This document shows positions 41,685 through 50,250 of a stretch of 50,393 nucleotides of DNA, one piece after another. A model generated the notes under the pieces. The model searched no databases. It saw only the letters and a program-made list of their open reading frames with translations, and was not told the origin of the DNA. Positions within the stretch are counted from its first letter, which is position 1. Every line of letters starts with the position of its first letter. The position numbers and the translations under genes were made by a program. Source of the stretch: Gemmatimonadota bacterium (GTDB lineage Bacteria > Gemmatimonadota > Gemmatimonadetes > Longimicrobiales > Gaopeijiaceae); the NCBI GenBank assembly GCA_028874985.1, contig JAPPGI010000001.1:1-50393 (forward strand), read 5' to 3'.

Positions 41685-43034
41685 TCACGTCGGCGCTCCG
41701 GTGGGGGCCGTGGCCGACGATTTCGCGGCTGCGCCCTCTTCCACACCCGGCGACCCGCTCCCAAGCCGCTCCAGGAGCCACTCCGCTTCCAGCGGGCGGC
41801 GCTCCATTGTAAACAGGCGCAGCACCCGTGCCGTGCGGTACAACTCCTCCGCCAGCCTGGGCAGGTCGATCAGACCCGCAATGCCCTCCTGGCCCAGGCG
41901 TACCACGTGACCGTCCCTGTCTACCAGTACGTCCAGCTCGAACATCCGTTTCTTGACGGGGAAGTCGAGGATCACCTCTCCCGGGGCGAGTCCCAGTTCG
42001 GCGGCGATCCCGTCCTCCCAGCGCCGCTTGGCAGGTGTGTCTCCGCTGACCCAGTGCGGAAGCGTCCTGCCTTCGAGTTGCCAAGCAGGGATTTCGGTTG
42101 CCCGCTTCGGCAGCCGCCGTTCCCGCAGCGCCGGCAGCCACCGCCGGGCCAGGCGTTCGGCGGTGGGGCCCCGATCCGCCCCCGCCCGCCGCCCCAGCTC
42201 ATACAGCAATTCCTCGTCGGTGGGACCGACCAGATCGAGCGGCGACAGCAATCCGGCCTCGACCGCGGTTTCCACTATCCGCTTGTAGAGACCCGTGGCC
42301 GCCCTCACCGCGTGGTGCCAATAGACGGTCCGGAACATCTGGTACTTGGAGAACAGGAGCGACTCGAGCGTGCTGAGCGCCTTGCCGCGCAGCCCCACTT
42401 CCCAGTCACCGGAGACGGGATCCCGCAGGAGCGCGAGGCCCTGGAGTAGCCGCTCCACGTCCACGTCTCCGTACGGCACGCCGCAGAAGCGGGCGTCGCG
42501 CCGCAGGTACTCCATCTTGTCGAGGTCGAGGCTGCCGCTCACGAGGCCGCGGAGTGCATTGTCCCCCTCCCCCCTGATGATGCGGAAGATCTCGTCGGCG
42601 GCGGTCGGTCCCAGCGGCTCCAGGGCCGCCTCGAGGGGTGCCGACTCGAAGAACCGCGCGCTCATTTCCTCGTGGTCGCCGGCGATCCGTTCGGGCTCGA
42701 GTTCCTCCAGCGCGTGCGAGAAGGCGTAGTGGCCGATGTCGTGGAGAAGGGCGGCGTGGGGGATGAGGTGTGCGCCGCGCCACACGTGGTCGGGGACCGG
42801 GGGACCGGCCCGGAGGATCGCAAGCGCCCGCACCGCCAGGTGATAGACGCCCAGCGCATGGTCGAAGCGCGTATGGGTGGCCCCCGGGTACACCAGGTGG
42901 GCCAGGCCGAGCTGGCGGATGTAGCGGAGACGCTGAAAGGCCGCCGTGTCCATGATCGCGACGGCGACCGCATCCATCCGAATCGTGTTCCAGACCGGAT
43001 CGCGTATGACGAGAGAGCGTCCATGCCCTTGCAT
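41685..43034 (-). CDS. HD-domain phosphohydrolase
   Basis: 449 residues from ATG 43034 (MQGHGRSLVIRDPVWNTIRM). HD metal motifs: HTRFDHALGVYHLA (~54-67), LLHDIGHYAFSHALE (His-Asp at 98-99, ~97-110), and a further Asp in LDLDKMEYLRRDARFCGV. This is the SamHD1/dGTPase-like HD group ('HD domain-containing protein', YdhJ-like), which hydrolyses dNTPs or nucleotides; substrate not readable here. Upstream sequence is divergent from the UvrC-like gene; there is no clear ribosome site. The last ~25 residues are disordered. Confidence 0.85.
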   Translation of the reverse strand: MQGHGRSLVIRDPVWNTIRMDAVAVAIMDTAAFQRLRYIRQLGLAHLVYPGATHTRFDHALGVYHLAVRALAILRAGPPVPDHVWRGAHLIPHAALLHDIGHYAFSHALEELEPERIAGDHEEMSARFFESAPLEAALEPLGPTAADEIFRIIRGEGDNALRGLVSGSLDLDKMEYLRRDARFCGVPYGDVDVERLLQGLALLRDPVSGDWEVGLRGKALSTLESLLFSKYQMFRTVYWHHAVRAATGLYKRIVETAVEAGLLSPLDLVGPTDEELLYELGRRAGADRGPTAERLARRWLPALRERRLPKRATEIPAWQLEGRTLPHWVSGDTPAKRRWEDGIAAELGLAPGEVILDFPVKKRMFELDVLVDRDGHVVRLGQEGIAGLIDLPRLAEELYRTARVLRLFTMERRPLEAEWLLERLGSGSPGVEEGAAAKSSATAPTGAPT

Positions 43035-43145
43035 GGAAGGCCACAATAGTGCGTGTGCCGGGACAGCGCAATGCGGATTCGGGACTGATTGTCCCGGCAA
43101 TCCCGCGTTGACCTGACCCGAATAAATCACGAAATTGCAATCCCC

Positions 43146-44213
43146 ATGGCAACTTCGCCTCTTCGCGAGAAGGTCCGCACGCACGCCGAGGACCGTCCCG
43201 GCGTCTACCGCTGGCTCGGTGCCGGCGGGAGGATCCTCTACGTCGGCAAGTCCGTGCGGCTCAGGTCGCGCCTCCTGTCGTACTTCCGGGAAGACAGCGG
43301 GAAGGCGGCCCGCATGGTGTCCGAGGCGGAGGACGTCAACTGGGACCTCAGGCCGAACGAGTTCGCGGCGCTGGTCCGGGAGATGCACCTCATCCGTGCG
43401 TGGCAGCCCGAGTACAACGTGCAACACAGGCGCGACCGCCGGTACGGGTTCATCAAGATCACACGGGAGCCTGCACCCCGGCTGGTCCCCGTCTCACGCG
43501 TCCGGAGCGACGGTGCGAGCTACTACGGGCCCTTCGCGCAGACGGGCTGGCTCGCACGGGCGGTGCACGACCTGTCGCTGGCGACCGGACTGCGAGACTG
43601 TCCCGCCCACACTCCGATCCACTTCGGCGACCAGCTCGAGATCTTCTCCGGCGGAAGGGTGCCGCGCTGCATCCGCGCCGACACGGGAACCTGTCTCGCG
43701 CCCTGCGCCGGCCGCTGCACGACCGCCGACTACGACGGGCGCCTGCGCCTGGCCCGCGCCTTCCTCGAGGCCCGCAGCCGCGCACCCCTGGCCCGGCTGG
43801 CGGACTGCGTGAAGCTGGCGGCTGCCGACCTGCGCTTCGAGTACGCGGCCACCATCCGTGACCGCATGGAGACGCTGGAGAAGCTGTGGAGCCACCTCTC
43901 CGGCTTCCGGGGCCAGGTGGAGAACCTCAACCTGGTCTACCCGGTGCCCGGCTACGGCGGCGACGATCGCATCCATCTGATTCGCCGCGGCCGTCCGTGC
44001 GCCGAGTTGCCGTGGCCGAAGTCGGACCGGGCGCGCAGACACGCCGACGAGGTCGTGGAGGAGGTGTTCCGGCCGGTGCCGTCGGACCGGGACGGGAAGC
44101 TTGAGGCGGACGCGGCCGCCGAGGTGCTCCTGACGCTGTCGTGGTTCAACCGGCATCGCCGGGAGAGGGAGAGGGCAGTGGCGCCGGAGCGGTGGCTGGC
44201 AGTCCGTGGATAA
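43146..44213 (+). CDS. GIY-YIG nuclease, UvrC N-terminal half-like
   Basis: 355 residues from ATG 43146. GIY-YIG fold at the N-terminus (GVYRWLGAGGRILYVGKSVRLRSRL, catalytic Tyr and Arg), then EFAALVREMHLIRAWQPEYNV, and a Cys-rich middle (CIRADTGTCLAPCAGRC). A UVR-type helical hairpin follows (LADCVKLAAADLRFEYAATIRDRMETL). The RNase H-like and helix-hairpin-helix domains of full UvrC are absent, so it resembles Cho, which makes only the 3' incision in nucleotide excision repair. Divergent from the HD phosphohydrolase gene. Confidence 0.85.
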   Translation: MATSPLREKVRTHAEDRPGVYRWLGAGGRILYVGKSVRLRSRLLSYFREDSGKAARMVSEAEDVNWDLRPNEFAALVREMHLIRAWQPEYNVQHRRDRRYGFIKITREPAPRLVPVSRVRSDGASYYGPFAQTGWLARAVHDLSLATGLRDCPAHTPIHFGDQLEIFSGGRVPRCIRADTGTCLAPCAGRCTTADYDGRLRLARAFLEARSRAPLARLADCVKLAAADLRFEYAATIRDRMETLEKLWSHLSGFRGQVENLNLVYPVPGYGGDDRIHLIRRGRPCAELPWPKSDRARRHADEVVEEVFRPVPSDRDGKLEADAAAEVLLTLSWFNRHRRERERAVAPERWLAVRG

Positions 44214-44261
44214 GGCCTCCCGAGCACCGAGAGCGGCGAGGCGCGGGGCGGGCGGGGTGGA

Positions 44262-44669
44262 TCACGAACTTGCCGGTCTCCCTCCGGTAACGCGGATCGG
44301 GCCGGGATAGCGGCCCACGGTCCTGTCCGCGGTAAGGAGGATCACACCTTCGATGCGGGCCTGGGCGACCAGGATGCGGTCGAAGGGATCGGCGTGGATG
44401 GGCGGCAGCAGGTCGACCGCGGCCGCGTGCGCACCGGTGACCGGAAGCTCCGTGTAGCCGTTCTCGAGCAGGCCGCGACGCAGGATACGCGGATCGACAT
44501 CGAAGTCGGGGCGCCCCAGTCCGCTCTTGATGGCCACCTCCCAGATGGACGCGGCGCTGTAGAGCAGCTCCGTTCCATCGTCCTCGATAAGGTCGCGCGC
44601 CCCGCGTGGTAACCGCTCCGGAAAGCCGGCGGCCCACAGAAGCACGTGGGTGTCGAGAAGGACGGTCAT
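44262..44669 (-). CDS. vapC: VapC-type PIN-domain RNase toxin
   Basis: 135 residues starting MTVLLDTHVLLWA. PIN acidic residues: Asp in LLDTHVLLW (~6), Glu in SAASIWEVAIKSGLG (~44), Asp in ADPFDRILVAQA (~95) and Asp in LLTADRTVGRY (~114). Start overlaps the antitoxin stop by 4 bases (ATGA). Predicted tRNA/rRNA endonuclease held by the adjacent antitoxin. Complete. Confidence 0.9.
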   Translation of the reverse strand: MTVLLDTHVLLWAAGFPERLPRGARDLIEDDGTELLYSAASIWEVAIKSGLGRPDFDVDPRILRRGLLENGYTELPVTGAHAAAVDLLPPIHADPFDRILVAQARIEGVILLTADRTVGRYPGPIRVTGGRPASS

Positions 44670-44911
44670 TCGGCGGCGCCGAACATCGTGGCGATTTCTT
44701 CCGCTCCCATCCGGTCGAAGTCCTCCGGGACCGCAATCCTGCCGGCCAGGAATCCGGTGCGACCTTCGGCCTCCCGCTCCGGAGCATCGGCCGCAACAAC
44801 CTTGACCACCGGTTTGCCGCGGCGCGCGATGATGAACGGTTCACCGGCCGCGGCTGCGCGAATCAGGCGCGACAGGTGGGTCTTGGCTTCGTGGATGTTG
44901 TAGACGCGCAT
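44666..44911 (-). CDS. Phd/YefM-family antitoxin (VapB partner)
   Basis: 81 residues beginning MRVYNIHEAKTHLSRLIRAA with GEPFIIARRGKPVVKVV, the Phd/YefM DNA-binding fold. C-terminal acidic tail (PEDFDRMGAEEIATMFG) for toxin neutralisation. GGGAAAA lies about 7 bases before the start. The upstream repeat at 44941-44965 fits its autoregulatory operator. Confidence 0.9.
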   Translation of the reverse strand: MRVYNIHEAKTHLSRLIRAAAAGEPFIIARRGKPVVKVVAADAPEREAEGRTGFLAGRIAVPEDFDRMGAEEIATMFGAAE

Positions 44912-44940
44912 TGGACGTTTTCCCAGGTACGGTGTCCGTA

Positions 44941-44965
44941 TGGACTTAGTCCACTGAACTTAGTC
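44941..44965. promoter_or_regulatory. Operator-like repeats upstream of VapBC
   Basis: TGGACTTAGTCCA (44941-44953) is a perfect palindrome with 6-base arms, followed by a partial second copy GAACTTAGTC (44956-44965). Two adjacent palindromic half-sites about 30 bases upstream are as expected for Phd/YefM-type repression of the operon. Confidence 0.5.
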
Positions 44966-45097
44966 TTTTGTCCGTCTCCGCGCCATTCCCCGCAATCGCG
45001 GAATCACGTGACCCTCCGCACAGGACTCCAGCAGGATCCTGTAAACGCCGCTCGCGCGTCTCTTCGCGCTTGGCGCTCACCACCCACCAGGTCACCT

Positions 45098-45308
45098 GCC
45101 TCCGGTACGAGGGCGACATGGTTGCCGGGGTCCTCGAAGACGACTGGACCGTGCCGCGTGTACTTGAACTCGGCCTTGTGGGGTGCCTGTCCCTTCACCG
45201 GGATCTCCGGTGATGACGGTCATCTCCTCCCAGCCGTCGCGGTAGCGGTAGGGGGTGGGGAGGACCACAATACGGTAGGCGCGGACGTCCGGCATGGTGT
45301 TGGGGGCC
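45098..45308 (-). pseudogene. Remnant of a penicillin-acylase family (Ntn hydrolase) gene
   Basis: Two reading-frame pieces on the minus strand match successive parts of penicillin acylases: NTMPDVRAYRIV and YRYRDGWEEMTVI (near 45200-45308), then, after a frameshift at about 45208, EIPVKGQAPHKAEFKYTRHGPVVFEDPGNHVAL. These correspond to the conserved Y..G.W...V..E.I.VKG..P ... TRHGPV block. The nucleophile Ser and most of the ~800-residue protein are missing. A fossil fragment between the VapBC pair and the methyltransferase gene. The rest of the 44912-45473 gap shows nothing else apart from the operator. Confidence 0.55.
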
Positions 45309-45473
45309 CGCGATGTGGGTGAGCGGCCTGGCCTTCTCGGTGGGGCTCGGCAGGGGGTCGGATGGCTGATGGACCAGTGCGGAGCGGCGGAAGGGGCGGG
45401 TGGGGTCGTTCGGTGTTCTTGTTCCCGGAACGGATCGCGGATAGGTTCCTCCATACCCTCAGAATCGAGATCC

Positions 45474-47087
45474 ATGACCGGAGCGGCCCGTCCCATGACC
45501 GTCGTTGATCTGTTTTCCGGGGCCGGAGGCATGTCCGGCAACGGGCGGTTGCAGTGCAACACCACGTACCGACACAACATCGGTATCGACCCCAAGCGGG
45601 TTGACCTGGGGGAGGTTGCTCCGGCCGATGTGCGCGACATGCTGGGAATCGGTGGCCGCGCGGTCAACGTCTTGAGCGTGTGTCCGCCCTGCACGGGGTT
45701 CACCCGAACCAACCCGCGGAATCATCTTCGGGACGACTGCCGCAACGGGCTCGTATCCAGGGCCGCGGACTTCGCCGTGGCTCTGGACGCGGACATCGTG
45801 GTGATGGAGAACGCGCGCGAACTCATCCGCGGGAATTTCCGGCATCACTATCGGGCCTTCCGCGAACGTCTGGAGGACGGCGGCTATACCGTGTTCGGAC
45901 GGAACTACATGCTGAACCGCTTCGGGCTTCCGCAGGTCCGCGAACGCGCCATCGTGATTGCGTCCAAAGCGGGACTGCCCCTGTACACGCTGGAGAGCAT
46001 GTGGGACGGCTGGGGCGTGAAGGCGCGCGCCAAGACCGTCCGCCGTGCACTGTCGATCGCCTCGGAAGCGAAGGGAGCGGACCACCGCTACCCGGGGTTC
46101 GCTTCGGAAACCGTGAAGCGGCGGATTGCCGCCATACCACCGGACGGCGGCTCCTGGATGGACCTGTTGGGCCATCCCGATGCGACGCACCTCCTGACCG
46201 GATCCATGAAGAGGATCGCGGCGGCGGGAAGATTCGGCTCGTACCCGGACGTCTACGGACGGATGGCGTGGGACAAGCCCGCTCCAACGATCAAACGGGA
46301 GTGCGCCCACATCGGCAACGGCAGGTACGCCCACCCGGAACACGACCGGCTTTGCACGGTTGCGGAAATGGCGGTTCTGAACGGCTTTCCCCACCACTAC
46401 AAGTTCAACGGCTCGTCCCTGGCGAACATCTATCGACATATCGGGGACGCGGTTCCTCCGCTGGTCTCCTATCAACTCGCGCACCTCTGCCGTTGGATGC
46501 TGACGGGCGAACGACCCGGCATCGAAGAACTCGTCCTGGCCGACACGAGCCTGCGGCTGTCCGATCTCGTCCGCGACGCGGCACGACGAGCCCGCCGGAC
46601 TCCACGGAGCAGAGATACCTCGACGACCTGCTTGCCGCAATGCGTGGTCGAGGTGGACGGACTCCGAATTAGCCTGAAGTCCACCGCGGCGGCGAATCTG
46701 CGCGTCGGCTCACTACACATTTCCAAGCTCTGCGAGGCGGCGTGGATTCAGGATGCTCGCAGTGCCTCGCACCGAGAAGGCAAAACCAAGCTGTTGTTCG
46801 AAGAGTACACGACCGTGGTGGATGCCATCATTCAGCTGCGGCTGTTCAAGAGGAAGGCGTTATATGAAATGGTGAGCATCCCCACCTCTGTCCTGGCTCA
46901 GGTCGCGGACACCCCTCGGACCGCGTTCGCCCCGGAAGGCCCGTCCATTGGAATCCCGGTCGGGCAGGACCCACCGGACTTCACGTTGAAGCTCGACAGA
47001 TCCGACGCGAAGATCACTTTGGCCAACATCGACAAGCGCGTGTGTCCTCTTCTAGGGACCTGGCAACTCCAACCCAAGGGTGGATAG
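45474..47087 (+). CDS. Cytosine-5 DNA methyltransferase fused to a probable restriction domain, partly degraded
   Basis: 537 residues from ATG 45474 (ATG 45495 also possible). C5-methyltransferase motifs: I VVDLFSGAGGMS (~10-21), IV SVCPPCTGF (catalytic Cys73), VI VVMENAREL (~110-118), VIII QVRERAIVIAS (~154-164), and IX/X GDAVPPLVSYQLAHL. Right after motif I, GNGRLQCNTTYRHNIG appears where ~20 residues with motif II should be, so part of the SAM pocket seems deleted. Residues ~390-537 form another domain with a PD-(D/E)XK-like pattern PPD...LDRSDAK (Asp502, Asp511, Lys513). The linker (about 46600-46650) seems to contain an alternative frame reading TEQRYLDDLLAAMRG, suggesting compensating frameshifts or a fusion junction. 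Confidence 0.75.
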   Translation: MTGAARPMTVVDLFSGAGGMSGNGRLQCNTTYRHNIGIDPKRVDLGEVAPADVRDMLGIGGRAVNVLSVCPPCTGFTRTNPRNHLRDDCRNGLVSRAADFAVALDADIVVMENARELIRGNFRHHYRAFRERLEDGGYTVFGRNYMLNRFGLPQVRERAIVIASKAGLPLYTLESMWDGWGVKARAKTVRRALSIASEAKGADHRYPGFASETVKRRIAAIPPDGGSWMDLLGHPDATHLLTGSMKRIAAAGRFGSYPDVYGRMAWDKPAPTIKRECAHIGNGRYAHPEHDRLCTVAEMAVLNGFPHHYKFNGSSLANIYRHIGDAVPPLVSYQLAHLCRWMLTGERPGIEELVLADTSLRLSDLVRDAARRARRTPRSRDTSTTCLPQCVVEVDGLRISLKSTAAANLRVGSLHISKLCEAAWIQDARSASHREGKTKLLFEEYTTVVDAIIQLRLFKRKALYEMVSIPTSVLAQVADTPRTAFAPEGPSIGIPVGQDPPDFTLKLDRSDAKITLANIDKRVCPLLGTWQLQPKGG

Positions 47088-47334
47088 GCGGGCTGTTCGA
47101 CTTGACCCGGAGGGCGTCGCGTTGGCCGGAGCCACCCCATGGGCGCGGACCTTTCGGGTCGCCGTCCGGTCGTAGGAAGTGGATCCAGGTGGACGTAGAG
47201 CGATTCTGGAATCTTCGCAATCAGTCTGTCTGTTCCACTTCGCCGACGGGAGGAAGTGACGGTAACGTGGCGGCTGGCGGGCCGTAGATTGAGGCCCGGA
47301 CCAACCCGACCCGTCGAAGGGAGAATCGAGAGAG

Positions 47335-47877
47335 ATGAGACGACGATACCCGATCTTTCTGACAGCCGCAGCCGTCCTGGCGATCCCGTCGTGCGGGACG
47401 GACCCCGAAGTCATGCTGACATCCACGGAGGCCCAGGCCGTTCTCCGCGCGATCCTGGAGGAATTCGACGGATTCGAGTTTGAGGCCGTGGAATGTGACC
47501 ATGGGGGTGAGACGACGGCTTCAAGGGGGGAGGAGAGGCGTGAGACCAAGGGCGATACCGTCATTTTCACCCGCGAGGTCCGCCTTTCCTTCGCCCAATG
47601 CCAAGTGTCGGTCGGTGGTGCGGGAAGGTACACCCTGAGCGGGGACCCCGCCCTCACCCACTCGCAAAGAACCGCTTACTGGGGTGACTTTCAGGGCCAC
47701 GCGCATTGGACCCTTTCCGGAACGTTCGGTTGGGAGCGTGGGGAGGAGTCGGGCCGGTGCGGAGTCGATTTCACCCTCGACACCGGGTTCGATGACGTTT
47801 GGCCCGAGGTTGAAGACCCATATTACCGGGGCCGGGTGTGCGGCCACGAGGCGGAGCTGTCCCTGTCCGACTTCTGA
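47335..47877 (+). CDS. Hypothetical lipoprotein
   Basis: 180 residues, ATG 47335 with a GGGAGAATCGAGAG ribosome region. Signal peptide with a likely lipobox (FLTAAAVLAIPSCGT, Cys20). The mature part is acidic with several Cys (~55, 92, 142, 168) and beta character (TVIFTREVRLSFAQCQVSVGG, GHAHWTLSGTFGWERGE). No family is recognised. Not co-transcribed with the methyltransferase (247-base gap with nothing recognisable). Confidence 0.6.
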   Translation: MRRRYPIFLTAAAVLAIPSCGTDPEVMLTSTEAQAVLRAILEEFDGFEFEAVECDHGGETTASRGEERRETKGDTVIFTREVRLSFAQCQVSVGGAGRYTLSGDPALTHSQRTAYWGDFQGHAHWTLSGTFGWERGEESGRCGVDFTLDTGFDDVWPEVEDPYYRGRVCGHEAELSLSDF

Positions 47878-47933
47878 TCCGTAGGCGGAGGGACGGTCGT
47901 GGCCACCCACGGGGGACGGGAATCTCGGCGGGT

Positions 47934-48173
47934 GTGGGGTTTCGCCTTGCCCCGATACCATTGGGCTCCAGGAAGGGGTACCGCGCGGTGCTACATGTTC
48001 CGATCGGGTGGGAGCCGTATCCGCTTCCGGTCAGGGGCTTCGTCTACCTCGGCCTTGGCCGGCGGCCGGGGCCGTCCGGGGAAAACGGAGGATCGAGCCC
48101 GTGGGAGTTCTTTGTTCCCTGGCCCAGATTGCAGATCCATGTGAAGCACACGGGCGGATTTCACCACACCTGA
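47934..48173 (+). CDS. Possible small gene, low confidence
   Basis: 79-codon frame from a GTG, with codon third positions that are mostly G or C, as in the real genes, and protein-like composition (IGWEPYPLPVRGFVYLGLG; SSPWEFFVPWPRLQIHVKHTG). There is no convincing ribosome site, and the frame is open further upstream (to 47838), overlapping the lipoprotein. The only other signal in 47878-48269 is the hairpin at 48191-48234. Confidence 0.25.
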   Translation: MGFRLAPIPLGSRKGYRAVLHVPIGWEPYPLPVRGFVYLGLGRRPGPSGENGGSSPWEFFVPWPRLQIHVKHTGGFHHT

Positions 48174-48190
48174 CCGGATATATCCCACAC

Positions 48191-48234
48191 CGCCCCACCA
48201 AGGGGGACCCCTCCGGGGGAAGGAGCTTGGGGCG
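48191..48234 (-). terminator. Large GC hairpin after the outer-membrane barrel gene
   Basis: CGCC (48191-48194) pairs with GGCG (48231-48234) and CCAAG (48198-48202) with CTTGG (48226-48230), with three bulged bases and a GC-rich inner loop that can pair further. It lies 36 bases past the stop of the minus-strand gene 48270-48887. No T-run follows. Confidence 0.35.
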
Positions 48235-48269
48235 ATGGCCGGCTTTCCCCGAACGTTGGCGGCTCGGCG

Positions 48270-48887
48270 TCAACCGACCGGAAAGACGACCCCGGCGCGT
48301 AGCGTCAGAGTCCGGGTCTTCAGGAACTCGTCACTCCCGCCATCGCCCGCGTCCAGCAGCCCCAGGGTGTACGACGCACCGGCCGACAACGCCACTCTGT
48401 CGGACAGTCCGATCTCAGCCACGGCTCCGCCGGCAACTCCGACGTCGAAGGCCTCGAAATCGTCTTCATCGCAGTCCTCACTTCTTTTTTCGCCGCGGAC
48501 ACTGACCGTGCTCTTGCAGGACATCCGGATGCCCAGAGCGGGGCCAGCCAGCAGGTGCAGCGAGGCGCGGTCTCCAAGCGGGAGTGGCCTGTCCAGCAGA
48601 CCGGTGAACTCGATGTAGTCGATGCCCAAGTCCACGACGCCGAAGCGAAAGCCCTTTTGGGAGTACGCGGCACCCACCCGAACACGCCATCCCTCGGTCA
48701 CCGGGACTGCGGCGGAGAGGCCCATCGCCGAACGCATGATCGACTCGATGGCGTCGTCGCGCTCGGACGTGCTGACGGAAGCCATGTTCAGGCCTCCCGT
48801 TACAGTGAGCGTGGTCTGCCCGGTCGCGCGTGCGCCGGACAGGAGGCCCAGCAGGGCAGCGAAGACGAAGACTGTGAGACTCTTCAT
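48270..48887 (-). CDS. Small outer-membrane beta-barrel protein (PorT/OmpA-like barrel)
   Basis: 205 residues from ATG 48887 (MKSLTVFVFAALLGLLSGARA, signal peptide, cut near TGQ). The mature protein has ~8 amphipathic strands, e.g. TLTVTGGLNMASVS, WRVRVGAAYSQKGFRFG, ASLHLLAGPALGIRM, VALSAGASYTLGLLDAG, and ends TLTLRAGVVFPVG, typical of PorT-family (outer membrane protein beta-barrel) domains. One Cys pair flanks an acidic loop (SCKST ... EDCDEDD). The cargo or role is unknown. Starts 78 bases downstream of the lipoprotein gene 48966-50177 and may be co-transcribed with it. Confidence 0.75.
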   Translation of the reverse strand: MKSLTVFVFAALLGLLSGARATGQTTLTVTGGLNMASVSTSERDDAIESIMRSAMGLSAAVPVTEGWRVRVGAAYSQKGFRFGVVDLGIDYIEFTGLLDRPLPLGDRASLHLLAGPALGIRMSCKSTVSVRGEKRSEDCDEDDFEAFDVGVAGGAVAEIGLSDRVALSAGASYTLGLLDAGDGGSDEFLKTRTLTLRAGVVFPVG

Positions 48888-48965
48888 TTGGGGATTATCC
48901 TCTTCTTGGGGAAACGCGCTCCGGCAAATCGTGGACCGCAAAGGTGCCTGGGGGGGCCTCCACTT

Positions 48966-50177
48966 TCAGTTGACGATGAGCTCGACCCAGTCGTAGATGG
49001 CCGTGAGCCCCCGCCTGTCGTCGTCGAACATGCCGAGTTCGAACCGGCCGTAAAGCTGCGGCGAGACGCCGTCGTGCCGGTTTCCCGGCCTCACGCCGTT
49101 CATCAGCCACGGGCCGTCCTCGCCGATGCGGACATACGCGTGGTCCCCCTCCATCCAGATGTGGAACTCCTGGAGTACGCCCACTTCGATCTCATCGCTC
49201 CATCCGTATTGGTTCTCCCAGCCCGGAGCGGTCCAGCAGGGAAAACCTGAGATGCAAGTACCAAACGCCCAGTTAGTACTGTCGACGGCGGCGGTCGGCC
49301 AGCCGATGCTGAAGTAGTAGCCTGTGTGTTCGCTGCCCGTAGCCTGCCACTTTACCGTGGCCACACCGAGGCTGTCCGCGGTCGCCATCGACACCTTGAT
49401 CTTCCAGTCGGCGGCCGCGGGGGCGTCCCCGGTGTGGCGGGAGACGTAGCCTTCGAGGGCCGTGTCGGGGGACACAAGCAGACGACCGTCCTCGATGGAG
49501 GCATCGGCGCGAACGGCCATCCAGTCGTCCAGGCTGGCGTCGGAGTCGAAATCGTCCCGGAACGGCCTCACAGGCACCGGAACCGTGATCGGAACGTCCG
49601 CCTCCAGCGAGTCCCAACCGTCGTTCGCAATCACCGTCACCACCGTCGGGCCAGGCGTGCGGCCGGAGAGCCAAAGACGCAGGCCCCTCATCGCGGCCGT
49701 CACCGCGGACGTGTCCGACGACCCGATCTCATAGGTCAGGCCATGTCCGTCCGGGTCCTCGAAGTGGCGGGCCAGGCCCACGGTCAGCGTGTCGCCGATC
49801 AGGACGGTCAGCGTGTCGAAGGGCGTTGTCAGCTCGGGAGGCCGGTTCGGAACCGTAACGCTGAAGCGCGTCTGAGCATGGAGGTCATCGGGGTCCGTCG
49901 CCGTCACGGTGACCGTCGCGTCCCCCACGTCCACGCCACGTACCAACACCAGCTCGTTTGCGAGGGAGCGCGCCGCCGCGACGGTCGAATCCGACGACTC
50001 CGCGGCCAGGGTGAGCCGGTCGCCGTCCGGATCGGTGAAGCAGGGGGTCAAACGCTCGAGCTGGCGCACGTTCAGCGTCTGGTCCGGGATGGTGTCGCAC
50101 GATTCGGGGGGCTGGGGTTCGCATCCCCAGGCGGCGGCGAGCAAGAGTGCGCTCAGGGCAACCCGGGTCTTATTCAT
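48966..50177 (-). CDS. Surface or periplasmic lipoprotein with Ig/cadherin-like domains
   Basis: 403 residues from ATG 50177, with AAAGGAG about 8 bases upstream. Lipoprotein signal MNKTRVALSALLLAAAWGCE (Cys19). Two Ig/cadherin-like beta domains follow, each with a DPDGDxLT or DPDGHGLTY motif (TPCFTDPDGDRLTLAAESSD; ARHFEDPDGHGLTYEIGSSD), then a C-terminal ~190-residue domain (FRDDFDSDASLDDWMAVRADASI ... WKIKVSMATADSLGV ... ELGMFDDDRRGLTAIYDWVELIV) resembling LamG/concanavalin-like 'FDDF' sugar-binding folds. Likely outer-leaflet, binding polymers or calcium. Function unknown. Confidence 0.75.
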   Translation of the reverse strand: MNKTRVALSALLLAAAWGCEPQPPESCDTIPDQTLNVRQLERLTPCFTDPDGDRLTLAAESSDSTVAAARSLANELVLVRGVDVGDATVTVTATDPDDLHAQTRFSVTVPNRPPELTTPFDTLTVLIGDTLTVGLARHFEDPDGHGLTYEIGSSDTSAVTAAMRGLRLWLSGRTPGPTVVTVIANDGWDSLEADVPITVPVPVRPFRDDFDSDASLDDWMAVRADASIEDGRLLVSPDTALEGYVSRHTGDAPAAADWKIKVSMATADSLGVATVKWQATGSEHTGYYFSIGWPTAAVDSTNWAFGTCISGFPCWTAPGWENQYGWSDEIEVGVLQEFHIWMEGDHAYVRIGEDGPWLMNGVRPGNRHDGVSPQLYGRFELGMFDDDRRGLTAIYDWVELIVN

Positions 50178-50250
50178 GGGTTGGTACTCCTTTCGTCCAG
50201 TTCTCTACTAGACTAGACATCCTACGTCCGTCGATTCGCCCCCGGCAACC

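Noticed and set aside
41661-42449. Plus-strand frame of 262 codons opposite the HD gene
   Set aside because: No recognisable features; the minus frame has full HD motifs.
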